Below are positions 1 to 7,556 of a DNA stretch of 64,000 nucleotides, one piece after another (position 1 is the stretch's first letter; each line of letters starts with the position of its first letter). The position numbers were made by a program, and so were the translations under genes. Source of the stretch: Faucicola osloensis_B (GTDB lineage: Bacteria > Pseudomonadota > Gammaproteobacteria > Pseudomonadales > Moraxellaceae); the NCBI GenBank assembly GCA_964211495.1, contig CAXORL010000001.1, forward strand, positions 620,001-684,000. Direction: 5' to 3'. Below the pieces are notes generated by a model. The model saw only the letters and a program-made list of their open reading frames with translations. It ran no database searches and had not been told where the DNA came from.

Positions 1-1
1 G

Positions 2-520
2 CCAAAACTGTATCAAGCATCGATTGATAATCCTAGCCAATGGCAATTGATGCTATCTGCTCTGCGAATGGCGGGAGAGCAACAAGCCGACAACGTCATG
101 AAATTCGCCATTATAGCCACCTGCTTTAAGTCTCACCAGCCATACAATAATCAAACCACTGATTATTTAGAATTTTGCCAAGGTTTAAAGGTACCAAAAA
201 ACGCTGAGCGATTGGGGTTATTTATTCTTGAGCATTTTGATGAATTAAAAAATTTCGATCACTTAAATGCAGACCCATTATTTGCGCTGTTAAGATTGAG
301 TAATAGCCTTAAAGACACCTCACTTTTCGAGCAAGCCTTACAAGTCATTCATCTTTATCAACAGGTCAAACAAAGCGCGCTGTTAGCCACCATCAAAACG
401 CAATTAACTCAAATTTCTGCCAAAGATGTGGCAAGTGAGTTGACCGGCAAACACATCGGCGAAGCCATTGATAAGTTAAGGTTGCAAAAACTTAAGGAAA
501 TTTTAAATCACCCACGATAA
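2..520 (+). CDS. cca: CCA tRNA nucleotidyltransferase, C-terminal fragment (5' end outside window)
   Basis: The frame is open to the left window edge, so only about 172 C-terminal residues are present. They follow the HD and tail region of enterobacterial-type CCA-adding enzyme: KFAIIATCFKS aligns with the RFATLCHDLGKG stretch of E. coli Cca, CQGLKVPKNAERLGLFI with CQRLRVPNEIRDLARLV, and LTGKHIGEAIDKLRLQKL with the family's GFKG-x-x-I tail. The catalytic nucleotidyltransferase head, which repairs and adds tRNA 3' CCA ends, lies outside. The HD dyad is missing (CHD is replaced by TCF) and the adjacent His-rich loop is shortened, so the phosphohydrolase activity of this domain is probably lost. 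The alignment is from memory, so the family call is likely but not certain. The stop codon is 13 bases before aroQ, suggesting cotranscription. Confidence 0.7.
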   Translation, partial: PKLYQASIDNPSQWQLMLSALRMAGEQQADNVMKFAIIATCFKSHQPYNNQTTDYLEFCQGLKVPKNAERLGLFILEHFDELKNFDHLNADPLFALLRLSNSLKDTSLFEQALQVIHLYQQVKQSALLATIKTQLTQISAKDVASELTGKHIGEAIDKLRLQKLKEILNHPR

Positions 521-533
521 AGGAAGCATCATC

Positions 534-1022
534 ATGACAACAACAGCAATGGCAACAAAGACCCAACTAACCCATGTGTTAGTATTAAATGGTCCCAATC
601 TTAATTTGCTTGGCAAGCGAGAACCAGAAATCTACGGATTTCAAACCCTACAACATATTGAAGATGATATAAGACAACTAGCCAGCAATCATCAAGTTAA
701 ACTCACCTGTTTTCAAACAAATCAAGAATCTGCTCTCATTGATAAAATCCATCATCACGGTTTATTGACCACAAATCCTGACGAGCAGATTGATGCGATT
801 ATCATCAATCCCGCTGCCTTTACTCACACATCGGTGGCAATTCGCGATGCCTTACTCGCCGTGAATAAACCTTTTATAGAAGTACATCTTTCCAACATTC
901 ACACGCGTGAGCGATTTCGACAGCATTCTTATTTTAGCGATAAAGCTGAAGCCGTCATCTGTGGTATGGGCGCTTTTGGTTATACCGCAGCGTTTAATTA
1001 TCTGGTTCAAAAATATCAGTAG
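534..1022 (+). CDS. aroQ: 3-dehydroquinate dehydratase, type II
   Basis: The enzyme removes water from 3-dehydroquinate to give 3-dehydroshikimate, step three of the cytoplasmic shikimate pathway. The 162-residue protein shows the type II signatures: LNGPNLNLLGKREPEIYG at about 18-35 with the catalytic Tyr, INPAAFTHTSVAIRDAL in the middle, EVHLSN and a C-terminal GMGAFGYTAAF. Type II enzymes are usually about 145-150 residues; the extra length is a short N-terminal extension. The ATG at 534 follows AAAGGA at good spacing; an in-frame ATG seven codons... further in (MATKT) is a weaker alternative. It follows cca by 13 bases and precedes accB by 168 bases. The aroQ-accB-accC order is common in gammaproteobacteria. 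Confidence 0.95.
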   Translation: MTTTAMATKTQLTHVLVLNGPNLNLLGKREPEIYGFQTLQHIEDDIRQLASNHQVKLTCFQTNQESALIDKIHHHGLLTTNPDEQIDAIIINPAAFTHTSVAIRDALLAVNKPFIEVHLSNIHTRERFRQHSYFSDKAEAVICGMGAFGYTAAFNYLVQKYQ

Positions 1023-1070
1023 CAATACAATTTAGCCTAAAATCAATAGCAACATGGCAGCAAATTTTAA

Positions 1071-1086
1071 GTGTACAAACGTACAC
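1071..1086. promoter_or_regulatory. Perfect palindrome upstream of accB (candidate operator)
   Basis: GTGTAC-AAAC-GTACAC is a perfect 6-bp inverted repeat with a 4-bp spacer, placed 40 bases upstream of the likely accB -10 element and 104 bases before its ATG. It has no U-tract, so it is not a terminator. The position fits a transcription-factor site controlling fatty-acid synthesis genes; the factor is unknown. Confidence 0.4.
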
Positions 1087-1125
1087 AAATATACCCTGCT
1101 ATATCTATTTATTTTAGAAAAATCT

Positions 1126-1134
1126 TGTTACAAT
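1126..1134 (+). promoter_or_regulatory. Extended -10 promoter of accBC
   Basis: TG-T-TACAAT is an extended -10 element. Transcription would start near 1141, leaving a leader of about 50 bases before the accB ATG. No convincing -35 box is visible, as expected for extended -10 promoters. The same element recurs before several other genes in this window. Confidence 0.5.
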
Positions 1135-1190
1135 ACGGCAATCTATGAATTAGTTGTCTATGAAGCGTATAATTTTAAGGTAGTTAGGAT

Positions 1191-1610
1191 ATGGATATAA
1201 GTAAAATCAAACAACTTATTGACTTAATGGAAGAGCGAACGTTAGCAGAATTAACCGTACAAGATGGCGATAAAAAGGTCTCTATTTCACGCCATTTACC
1301 GCAAGCGAATATTCAACCCGTCACAGCAACTACAGCCACCACGACAACCGCTAACGCTGCCCCTGTAAAATCTGGCATGGTAGAAACATCACCGATGGTT
1401 GGGGTTTATTATGTTGCACCGAGCCCTAATGACGCGCCATTTATCAAGGTGGGTCAACAAGTAAAAGCAGGCGATAGTTTGGGTATTATTGAAGCCATGA
1501 AAATCATGAACCCGCTTGAAGCAACCCAAAGCGGTATCATTGCAGAAATCTTGGTACAAAACGGCGATGTGGTGCAATTTGGTCAACCGATTGTCCGTTA
1601 CGAGTCTTAA
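1191..1610 (+). CDS. accB: Acetyl-CoA carboxylase biotin carboxyl carrier protein
   Basis: BCCP carries the biotin that shuttles carboxyl groups between biotin carboxylase (AccC) and the carboxyltransferase in malonyl-CoA synthesis. The 139-residue protein has an N-terminal dimerisation segment (1-35), a Thr/Ala-rich flexible linker (about 43-60), and a C-terminal biotinyl domain with the EAMKIMN motif; Lys104 is the biotinylation site. The thumb-like PSPNDAPFI loop typical of AccB is present. It is somewhat shorter than E. coli BCCP (156 residues) because the linker is short. accC follows after 56 bases, forming the usual accBC operon, and a palindrome plus extended -10 element lie upstream. 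Confidence 0.97.
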   Translation: MDISKIKQLIDLMEERTLAELTVQDGDKKVSISRHLPQANIQPVTATTATTTTANAAPVKSGMVETSPMVGVYYVAPSPNDAPFIKVGQQVKAGDSLGIIEAMKIMNPLEATQSGIIAEILVQNGDVVQFGQPIVRYES

Positions 1611-1666
1611 TTTTTAACTTTTTGGTTTATTTGAAGTTTGATTATCGATAAAAATTAGGGATAGCA

Positions 1667-3034
1667 ATGATAAAAAAATTACTGATCGCCAATCGTGGTG
1701 AAATTGCGCTTCGCATTGTTCGCGCTTGTAAGCAGCTTGGCATCCAAACGGTGGGCGTATACTCAACTGCAGATGACAACTTGATGCACCTTCGATTCGT
1801 TGACGAATCCATCTGTATTGGCAAGCCCAATGCCAGTCAAAGCTATCTCAATATCGATACTATCTTAACAGCCGCAGAAATCTCTGGCGCTGATGCTATT
1901 CATCCAGGTTATGGGTTTTTATCTGAAAATGCTGAATTTGCCGAACGCGTGGAAGAGGCAGGGCTAACCTTTGTAGGTCCTGCGCCTGAGCACATTCGCT
2001 TAATGGGTAACAAAATATCGGCTATCAACGCCATGAAAAAAGCCGGTGTGCCTACCGTCCCTGGCTCAGTAGGTAGCGTCACTCTGGCTAACGCTGAAGA
2101 GCAAGCTAGAGCCATTGGTTTTCCTCTGTTAATCAAAGCGGCAGCTGGTGGTGGTGGTCGTGGTATGCGCGTGGTTGAACGCCTTGAGCAGTTATTGTCT
2201 CAAGTGCAAGCCGCCAAACAAGAAGCTGAATTGTGGTTTGGGGATGATAGCGTCTATATGGAACGCTTTTTAAAAAACCCACGCCATGTCGAAGTGCAAG
2301 TTTTAGGTGACGGCGAAGGCAATGCCATTCATTTATTTGATCGCGATTGCTCGCTACAACGTCGTCACCAAAAAGTGCTTGAAGAAGCCCCTGCCCCAGA
2401 GATTCCTGATGATATTAAAGAACCCATTTTGCAAGCTTGCGTCCGGGCCTGTGAGCAAATTAACTATCGCGGCGCAGGGACGTTTGAATTTTTATATGAA
2501 GATGAGCAATTTTTCTTTATTGAGATGAATACCCGCGTACAGGTTGAGCACCCTGTCACCGAGATGATTACCGGCATTGATGTGGTGGTTGAGCAGCTTA
2601 AAATCGCATCTGGCTATGGCTTATCGTATCGTCAAAACGAAATTGAAATTCGCGGTCATGCCATCGAGTGCCGTATCAATGCCGAAGATCCTGTCACTTT
2701 CATGCCCTCACCCGGTACGGTCACCCACTTTTTTATGCCAAATGGTAGCGGTGTACGTTTTGACTCGCACCTTTATCCCAATTATGCTATTCCTACCTTT
2801 TATGACTCATTGATTGGCAAATTAATCTGTCATGGGCAAACTCGTGAACAAGCGATTGCCAAGCTTCGTCATGCCCTTGACGAGCTGATTATCACCGGCA
2901 TCAAAACCAATGTGCCATTGCATCGTGATGTGATTCTGAAAGACCAGGCATTTTGTCAACAAGCGCAAAACATTCATTATCTGGAAAAAAACTTATTATC
3001 CCAGTCAGAGACATCAAAAACCGAAAAAGAATAA
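1667..3034 (+). CDS. accC: Biotin carboxylase subunit of acetyl-CoA carboxylase
   Basis: This ATP-grasp enzyme carboxylates the biotin on AccB with bicarbonate and ATP, the first half-reaction of fatty-acid synthesis. The 455-residue product has the N-terminal LLIANRGEIALRI signature, the ATP-binding KAAAGGGGRGMRVV stretch (about 157-170), and the catalytic EMNTRVQVEHPVTE motif. Its length matches the family (449 in E. coli). The ATG follows AGGGA at suitable spacing. It is the second gene of accBC and ends at a bidirectional terminator facing ruvA. The last ten residues (SQSETSKTEKE) are a polar tail beyond the conserved domain. Confidence 0.97.
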   Translation: MIKKLLIANRGEIALRIVRACKQLGIQTVGVYSTADDNLMHLRFVDESICIGKPNASQSYLNIDTILTAAEISGADAIHPGYGFLSENAEFAERVEEAGLTFVGPAPEHIRLMGNKISAINAMKKAGVPTVPGSVGSVTLANAEEQARAIGFPLLIKAAAGGGGRGMRVVERLEQLLSQVQAAKQEAELWFGDDSVYMERFLKNPRHVEVQVLGDGEGNAIHLFDRDCSLQRRHQKVLEEAPAPEIPDDIKEPILQACVRACEQINYRGAGTFEFLYEDEQFFFIEMNTRVQVEHPVTEMITGIDVVVEQLKIASGYGLSYRQNEIEIRGHAIECRINAEDPVTFMPSPGTVTHFFMPNGSGVRFDSHLYPNYAIPTFYDSLIGKLICHGQTREQAIAKLRHALDELIITGIKTNVPLHRDVILKDQAFCQQAQNIHYLEKNLLSQSETSKTEKE

Positions 3035-3045
3035 AGTTAACGGTT

Positions 3046-3078
3046 AAAAAAAGAGGGTCATTTGAGCCTCTTTTTTTT
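3046..3078. terminator. Bidirectional terminator between accC and ruvA
   Basis: A hairpin with a GAGG/CCTC stem is flanked by seven A on the left and eight T on the right, so it can stop both accBC transcripts (+) and ruvA transcripts (-). Confidence 0.75.
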
Positions 3079-3086
3079 ATGCAATT

Positions 3087-3707
3087 TTAATTCATCGCCA
3101 AATTTTTCAGAGATGCCTTAAGCAGATTTTGGATGGTTAACGGTGAATCAATGGCAGATTTAGCCAGTTTTATCGCAGCTTGCGCTTCCTTATCGCGATA
3201 ACCTAGTGCAATCAACCCCGCTTCGACTTCGGCAATAATAATGCCTTCATTACCGCTATCGGTCTCTAGTGGCAATGAAGGTGCAAAACCTGACGTATCA
3301 CCTAAGTGCTTGATTTTGTCTTTTAATTCAACAATCAATCGCTGTGCGGTTTTTTTACCAACCCCTGGGATACGCGTCAATGCCAGCTCATCATTGTTCA
3401 TCACAAACTGGTGCAACTCCTGCACCGTTACGGTTGACATCATCGCCAACGCCATCTTTGCCCCCACCCCATTGACTTTAAGCAACAGTCTAAACACTTC
3501 CCGATCGCTATGGCTTAAAAACCCAAATAACAACTGAGCGTCCTCGCGTACCAAAAAATGCGTCCATAAGGTGACGGACTGATTTAATTGTACTTGGCAA
3601 AATGCATTGAGCGGCATCTCAATTTCATACCCAACGCCAGCTGTAGTCATCACCACTACCGTAGGTGCCATTAGATGATGCACTTGCCCTTGAATTAATC
3701 CTATCAT
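3087..3707 (-). CDS. ruvA: Holliday junction branch migration protein RuvA
   Basis: RuvA tetramers bind four-way junctions and load the RuvB motor for recombination repair. The 206-residue protein has the N-terminal OB-fold beginning MIGLIQGQV, two helix-hairpin-helix motifs (LLKVNGVGAKMA at about 75-86 and RIPGVGKKTAQRL at about 112-124), and a C-terminal RuvB-contact domain (about 155-206). The start is supported by GTGAG seven bases upstream. ruvC and ruvB, often adjacent in other bacteria, are not here; the neighbours are the convergent accC and, upstream, the fba terminator. Its own promoter must therefore lie in the short gap or inside fba. Confidence 0.95.
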   Translation of the reverse strand: MIGLIQGQVHHLMAPTVVVMTTAGVGYEIEMPLNAFCQVQLNQSVTLWTHFLVREDAQLLFGFLSHSDREVFRLLLKVNGVGAKMALAMMSTVTVQELHQFVMNNDELALTRIPGVGKKTAQRLIVELKDKIKHLGDTSGFAPSLPLETDSGNEGIIIAEVEAGLIALGYRDKEAQAAIKLAKSAIDSPLTIQNLLKASLKNLAMN

Positions 3708-3738
3708 TGATGACTCACTACAAATAATTTAATCCAAT

Positions 3739-3769
3739 AAAAAAGTGGGCAACCTAAGTCAACCCACTT
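3739..3769 (-). terminator. Terminator of fba
   Basis: Read on the minus strand, AAGTGGG and CCCACTT form a 7-bp stem followed by a T-run. It sits 46 bases after the fba stop codon and just upstream of ruvA. Confidence 0.7.
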
Positions 3770-3814
3770 GAATGTCATGCTTTTTAGTCATTTGCTAAAA
3801 CTTAGTTCTAGTAT

Positions 3815-4852
3815 TTAGTTATAGAAATTAACCATTTTTTCTAGACTAATTGGGCGAATTTTATCCGCATTACCCGCCGTACCAAATGCGGTATAGCGAT
3901 CGATACAAACCGCTTTCATGGCATCGATGGTTTTGGCAAAATATTTGCGCGGGTCAAATTCTGCGGGGTTTTCAGCGAGGAATTTGCGAATCGCACCGGT
4001 TGATGCCAAACGTAAATCGGTGTCAATATTGACTTTACGTACACCATGTTTGATGGCTTCTACGATTTGCTCAACTGGCACACCATAAGTCTCACCGATA
4101 TTGCCGCCATTTTCGTTAATCACTTTGAGCCATTCTTGTGGCACACTTGAAGAGCCGTGCATCACAAGATGAGTATTTGGAATACGGGCATGAATTTCTT
4201 TGATACGCGCAATCGATAAGATATCATCGGTAGGTGGCCGGGTAAATTTATACGCCCCATGGCTAGTGCCAACTGCAATCGCTAGGGCATCAACATGGGT
4301 GTCATTAACAAATTGCTCAGCTTCATCGGCACTGGTTAACAGCTGTGAGTGGTCAAGTTTACCTTCCGCCCCTACGCCATCTTCTTCGCCAGCCATACCG
4401 GTTTCAAGGCTACCCAAAACGCCAATTTCACCTTCTACTGATACGCCACAAGCGTGAGAGAGTTTTACCACTTCACGCGTCACTGCCACATTATAATCAT
4501 AGTCTGCAGGGGTTTTACCATCACTCTTTAACGAGCCATCCATCATCACTGATGAAAAACCCAATTGGATTGAACGCTGGCAAACCTCTGGACTGGTACC
4601 ATGGTCTTGGTGCATAACCACTGGGATATGTGGCCACTCTTCAATGGCAGACAAAATAAGATGGCGTAAAAATGGGGCACCTGCGTATTTGCGTGCGCCT
4701 GCCGATGCTTGCACAATCACAGGTGAGTTGGTTTCATCGGCTGCCATCATAATGGCACGCATTTGCTCTAAGTTATTGACGTTAAATGCAGGAACACCAT
4801 AGTTGTTTTCTGCTGCATGGTCTAAAAGCTGACGCAAAGAAATCAAAGCCAT
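3815..4852 (-). CDS. fba: Class II fructose-bisphosphate aldolase (Calvin-cycle subtype)
   Basis: It cleaves fructose 1,6-bisphosphate to dihydroxyacetone phosphate and glyceraldehyde 3-phosphate, or runs in reverse for gluconeogenesis, with a Zn2+ cofactor. The 345-residue protein has the VVMHQDHG metal-site motif (about 78-85), VEGEIGVLG, GTSHGAYKF and HGSSSVPQEW metal/phosphate motifs, and NIDTD near the Schiff-base-free active site. Length and the MALISLRQLLDHAAENNYGVPAFNVNN start match the long subtype found in proteobacteria with Calvin-cycle-like aldolases. It is downstream of pgk and the Ala-rich lipoprotein, but the gaps (175 and 208 bases) and a strong hairpin suggest separate transcription, from the extended -10 at 4931-4939. 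Confidence 0.95.
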   Translation of the reverse strand: MALISLRQLLDHAAENNYGVPAFNVNNLEQMRAIMMAADETNSPVIVQASAGARKYAGAPFLRHLILSAIEEWPHIPVVMHQDHGTSPEVCQRSIQLGFSSVMMDGSLKSDGKTPADYDYNVAVTREVVKLSHACGVSVEGEIGVLGSLETGMAGEEDGVGAEGKLDHSQLLTSADEAEQFVNDTHVDALAIAVGTSHGAYKFTRPPTDDILSIARIKEIHARIPNTHLVMHGSSSVPQEWLKVINENGGNIGETYGVPVEQIVEAIKHGVRKVNIDTDLRLASTGAIRKFLAENPAEFDPRKYFAKTIDAMKAVCIDRYTAFGTAGNADKIRPISLEKMVNFYN

Positions 4853-4930
4853 ATTACTTTCTCTTAGTAAAGTTAATAATCAATTGAAAATTTTAGAAAA
4901 ATTGGGTTTTGCCGTGTTGGACAAGGCTTG

Positions 4931-4939
4931 AGTATAACA
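4931..4939 (-). promoter_or_regulatory. Extended -10 promoter of fba
   Basis: On the minus strand this reads TG-T-TATACT, an extended -10 element. Transcription would start near 4924, giving a leader of about 70 bases. Confidence 0.5.
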
Positions 4940-5013
4940 GAAGTGCACTACAATTTAAATTCAAAAAAATAACTTTGAAATGATTGATATTATGAAAAAA
5001 TAGCTAGCCCAAT

Positions 5014-5044
5014 AAAAAGCCCCAAAATCATTTTGGGGCTTTTT
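5014..5044. terminator. Strong bidirectional terminator after the Ala-rich lipoprotein gene
   Basis: A perfect 14-bp inverted repeat (AAAAAGCCCCAAAA / TTTTGGGGCTTTTT) around a 3-base loop. It ends the lipoprotein transcript on the minus strand and insulates fba. Confidence 0.85.
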
Positions 5045-5060
5045 AGGCTGAATGCTAAAA

Positions 5061-5465
5061 TTAGTATTTTTGTTTTTCTGGTACCGTGGTTTGGATATCA
5101 GTTTTACTATTTGCTGCATCGTTTTTAACCGCTTCTGCACCTTGGGCTACATTGGCTGCACCAGTCGCTACAGCTGAGGCTACGTTTGCGGTGGCTTGCG
5201 CGGCACCATTGGCAACAGCTTCAGTCGCGTTGATTGCTGCGCCTTGGGCAACCGCGGCACCCGTGGTAGCAGCACTGGCAACTGCGTCACCTGCATTTGC
5301 TGTTGCACTAGCGGCACTTGCAGTCGCGTTTTTAATGTCTTGACCCGCTGCGCTTGCTGCGGCTTCAGGTTGGCCGTTAGCGGCGGCCTCTTCCGTTTTT
5401 TTGCTACATGCAGTAATTGATAAAGTGGCTAATAAAGTTGCCAATACTAAATTACGTTTTAACAT
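5061..5465 (-). CDS. Small alanine-rich lipoprotein with 11-residue periodicity
   Basis: I do not recognise a named family. The 134-residue product has a lipoprotein signal peptide (MLKRN, hydrophobic core, ITAC lipobox with Cys20), so it should be lipidated and anchored in the envelope. The mature part is over 40 percent Ala with Gly, Asn, Thr, Val and no aromatic residues until the C-terminal Tyr. Val residues recur about every 11 positions (A-V-A-S, A-V-A-Q, A-V-A-N, N-V-A-S, N-V-A-Q), suggesting a long right-handed amphipathic helix like LEA-type 11-mers. A weak parallel to small Lpp-like tether lipoproteins is possible. It lies between pgk and fba on the same strand with its own terminator. 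The antisense ORFs over it reflect the GC-rich Ala codons. Confidence 0.8.
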   Translation of the reverse strand: MLKRNLVLATLLATLSITACSKKTEEAAANGQPEAAASAAGQDIKNATASAASATANAGDAVASAATTGAAVAQGAAINATEAVANGAAQATANVASAVATGAANVAQGAEAVKNDAANSKTDIQTTVPEKQKY

Positions 5466-5640
5466 ATTAATTCCTTAAACGCCAAACATATGGGTATACA
5501 TACTTGTACAATATCTTATCGACAATATATTTTTAGTGCAATTAATTACAATGTTTACCATACAAATATTAACTTAACATTACATTAATTCAGCGATGAT
5601 AAATTTAAATGGCTGAATTAATGATAATGATTGGTAGCAT

Positions 5641-6831
5641 TTAGGCACGTTGGCTCAATGCGTGCACGGCAGGTAGGGTTTTACCTTCCACAAATTCTAA
5701 GAACGCCCCGCCCCCTGTTGATGTGTAGCTTACTTTATCGGCGACATCGTATTTATCAATCGCAGCGAGCGTATCACCACCACCTGCAATGCTAAAGCCT
5801 GCACTTGCTGCGACTGCTTCACTAACGATTTTGGTACCTTCGCCAAATTTATCGACTTCAAATACGCCTACGGGACCATTCCATAAGATGGTTTTGGCAT
5901 TTTTAATCGCATCGGCAAGTTTTGCCGCACTGCTTGCACTAATGTCTAAAATCATTTCATCATCAGCAATGGTATCGACCGATTTGGTTACGGCATCGGC
6001 AGATTCTAGCGAGCCTAAAAAATCATCAAAATCAATCTGTGATTTTTTGGCAACGACCACTTCTTCAGGTAGTAATACATGGGTCTCTTGCATAATACTT
6101 TTGGCCGTTTCCACCATGTCTGCTTCATATAGCGATGCACCGACATTGGCACCTTTGGCTGCCAAGAATGTATTGGCGATACCACCACCGACTATGATTT
6201 GGTCACAGATTTTTGCCAATGATTTAAGCACATCCAATTTGGTAGAAACTTTCGAGCCACCAACAATCGCAAGCATGGGCTTGGCTGGATTATCTAAAGC
6301 TTTGGCTAATGCATCAAGCTCTGCCGCCAATAACGGACCTGCACAAGCAGTCTTTGCTTTGGCGATGACGCCTTCTGTTGACGCTTCAGCACGGTGAGCA
6401 GTACCAAAAGCATCCATCACAAATACATCACATAAAGCGGCGTAGCGTTCAGATAAAGCGGCATCGTTTTTCTTCTCACCCGCATTAAAACGTACATTTT
6501 CCAATAGCACAACTTCACCTGGGGCTACTGTCACATTATTTTGGGCATAATCCGTCACTAATTTGACAGGTTTGCCCAGAGCATCGCCCAAATAATCTGC
6601 GACGGGCTGCAACGAATATTTGGCTTCAGGGTTTGAGGGGTCTGGGCGACCTAGATGCGAACACACGATAACCGCTGCGCCTTTATCTAAAGCCAACTGA
6701 ATAGTGGGCAAGCTTGCTTTTAAGCGAGCATCATTGGCAATTTTGCCATCTTTTAACGGTACATTTAAATCTTCGCGAATCAAAACTGTTTTGCCAGAAA
6801 CATCAATATCGTTTAAACGAGCAAATTGCAT
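5641..6831 (-). CDS. pgk: Phosphoglycerate kinase
   Basis: It transfers a phosphate between 1,3-bisphosphoglycerate and ADP, the first ATP-yielding step of glycolysis. The 396-residue protein carries the N-terminal signature VLIREDLNVPLKDG (about 16-29), the HLGRP motif, the RFN-AGE region, KVSTKLDVL hinge, and the C-terminal nucleotide loop GGGDTLAAIDK. Length matches bacterial monomeric PGK. The ATG follows AGAGGTTAATCC, an acceptable ribosome site. The lipoprotein and fba follow on the same strand; gap and tkt elsewhere in the window are unlinked. Expression probably arises from the 288-base gap shared with the divergent DksA-like gene. Confidence 0.97.
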   Translation of the reverse strand: MQFARLNDIDVSGKTVLIREDLNVPLKDGKIANDARLKASLPTIQLALDKGAAVIVCSHLGRPDPSNPEAKYSLQPVADYLGDALGKPVKLVTDYAQNNVTVAPGEVVLLENVRFNAGEKKNDAALSERYAALCDVFVMDAFGTAHRAEASTEGVIAKAKTACAGPLLAAELDALAKALDNPAKPMLAIVGGSKVSTKLDVLKSLAKICDQIIVGGGIANTFLAAKGANVGASLYEADMVETAKSIMQETHVLLPEEVVVAKKSQIDFDDFLGSLESADAVTKSVDTIADDEMILDISASSAAKLADAIKNAKTILWNGPVGVFEVDKFGEGTKIVSEAVAASAGFSIAGGGDTLAAIDKYDVADKVSYTSTGGGAFLEFVEGKTLPAVHALSQRA

Positions 6832-7119
6832 GGATTAACCTCTAAGTTAACAACAGGATGGTGACCCGTAGGGGTTGCTAAAACGTCGTCACATGACAAC
6901 AAAAATTGAATAAAAAATAAGCGTAGATTATCATATTTTAAGTATTTTTAACATTATTGATGCTATCAACTAACGCCCAATTAACGCTACGCGCGGTGAT
7001 AACACGGTATTACTACTATATTACTACTTTATTAAGAAGGGTCTTGATGATAAGCTTATAAGAACAAAAACATGAATGCAGCACTGCGTTCAATATTTTC
7101 TTATTAAATTGGAGGCCGT

Positions 7120-7446
7120 ATGGTTGACCTTGACAAAGCAAAACAACGATTACTTGACCTAAAACAAGAATACCAAACTCGCGTGCATAAAATCCAACAT
7201 GATATGCAAAATCCTGATACGGATATGACCCAAGATTGGGACGACCAAGCGGTGATTAATGAGCAAAACGATGTACGTAAAAACTTGCTAGTCGAAGCCC
7301 AGCAAAACCTTGAATTGGTGAATAATGCCTTACTTCGTATCGAAAATGGGACTTACGGTATTTGCACCGTCAGCGGTGAAGAAATTGAGCCAGCGCGTCT
7401 GGAAGCAGTACCCTTTGCTACCACCTGTATGAAACACGCTAAATAG
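7120..7446 (+). CDS. TraR/DksA family protein with degenerate zinc finger
   Basis: DksA-type proteins insert a coiled coil into the RNA polymerase secondary channel and, with ppGpp, retune promoters. This 108-residue protein has the helical N-terminal half (1-75) and the family tail GTYGICTVSGEEIEPARLEAVPFATTC. Canonical members have four zinc-binding Cys (CxxC...CxxC); here the second Cys is Ser (CTVS) and the fourth is His (CMKH), so zinc binding is lost or uses C-C-H ligands. It is shorter than E. coli DksA (151) and lacks its N-terminal extension. The start follows TTGGAGG at ideal spacing. It stands alone between pgk and pbpG with its own terminator, so its partner pathway cannot be read from context. 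Confidence 0.85.
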   Translation: MVDLDKAKQRLLDLKQEYQTRVHKIQHDMQNPDTDMTQDWDDQAVINEQNDVRKNLLVEAQQNLELVNNALLRIENGTYGICTVSGEEIEPARLEAVPFATTCMKHAK

Positions 7447-7492
7447 GTTATAAAACACACCAAATAGCTGATTTTGGTAGTTTTTCACCCAT

Positions 7493-7526
7493 AAAAAAGC
7501 AAGGACAGGTATCCTTGCTTTTTTTT
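7493..7526. terminator. Bidirectional terminator between the DksA-like gene and pbpG
   Basis: A perfect 13-bp inverted repeat (AAAAAAGCAAGGA / TCCTTGCTTTTTT) with a 6-base loop and T-runs for both directions. Confidence 0.85.
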
Positions 7527-7556
7527 CAAAACATCACTCAATAAATTGCGAGTTGA

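Noticed and set aside
5086..5420. Two plus-strand ORFs over the Ala-rich lipoprotein
   Set aside because: They are produced by the GC-rich Ala codons on the opposite strand; only the minus frame has a lipobox and ribosome site.
5789..6397. 202-residue open frame on the plus strand
   Set aside because: It lies entirely antisense to pgk, whose whole length matches phosphoglycerate kinase; it is a shadow frame without a ribosome site.
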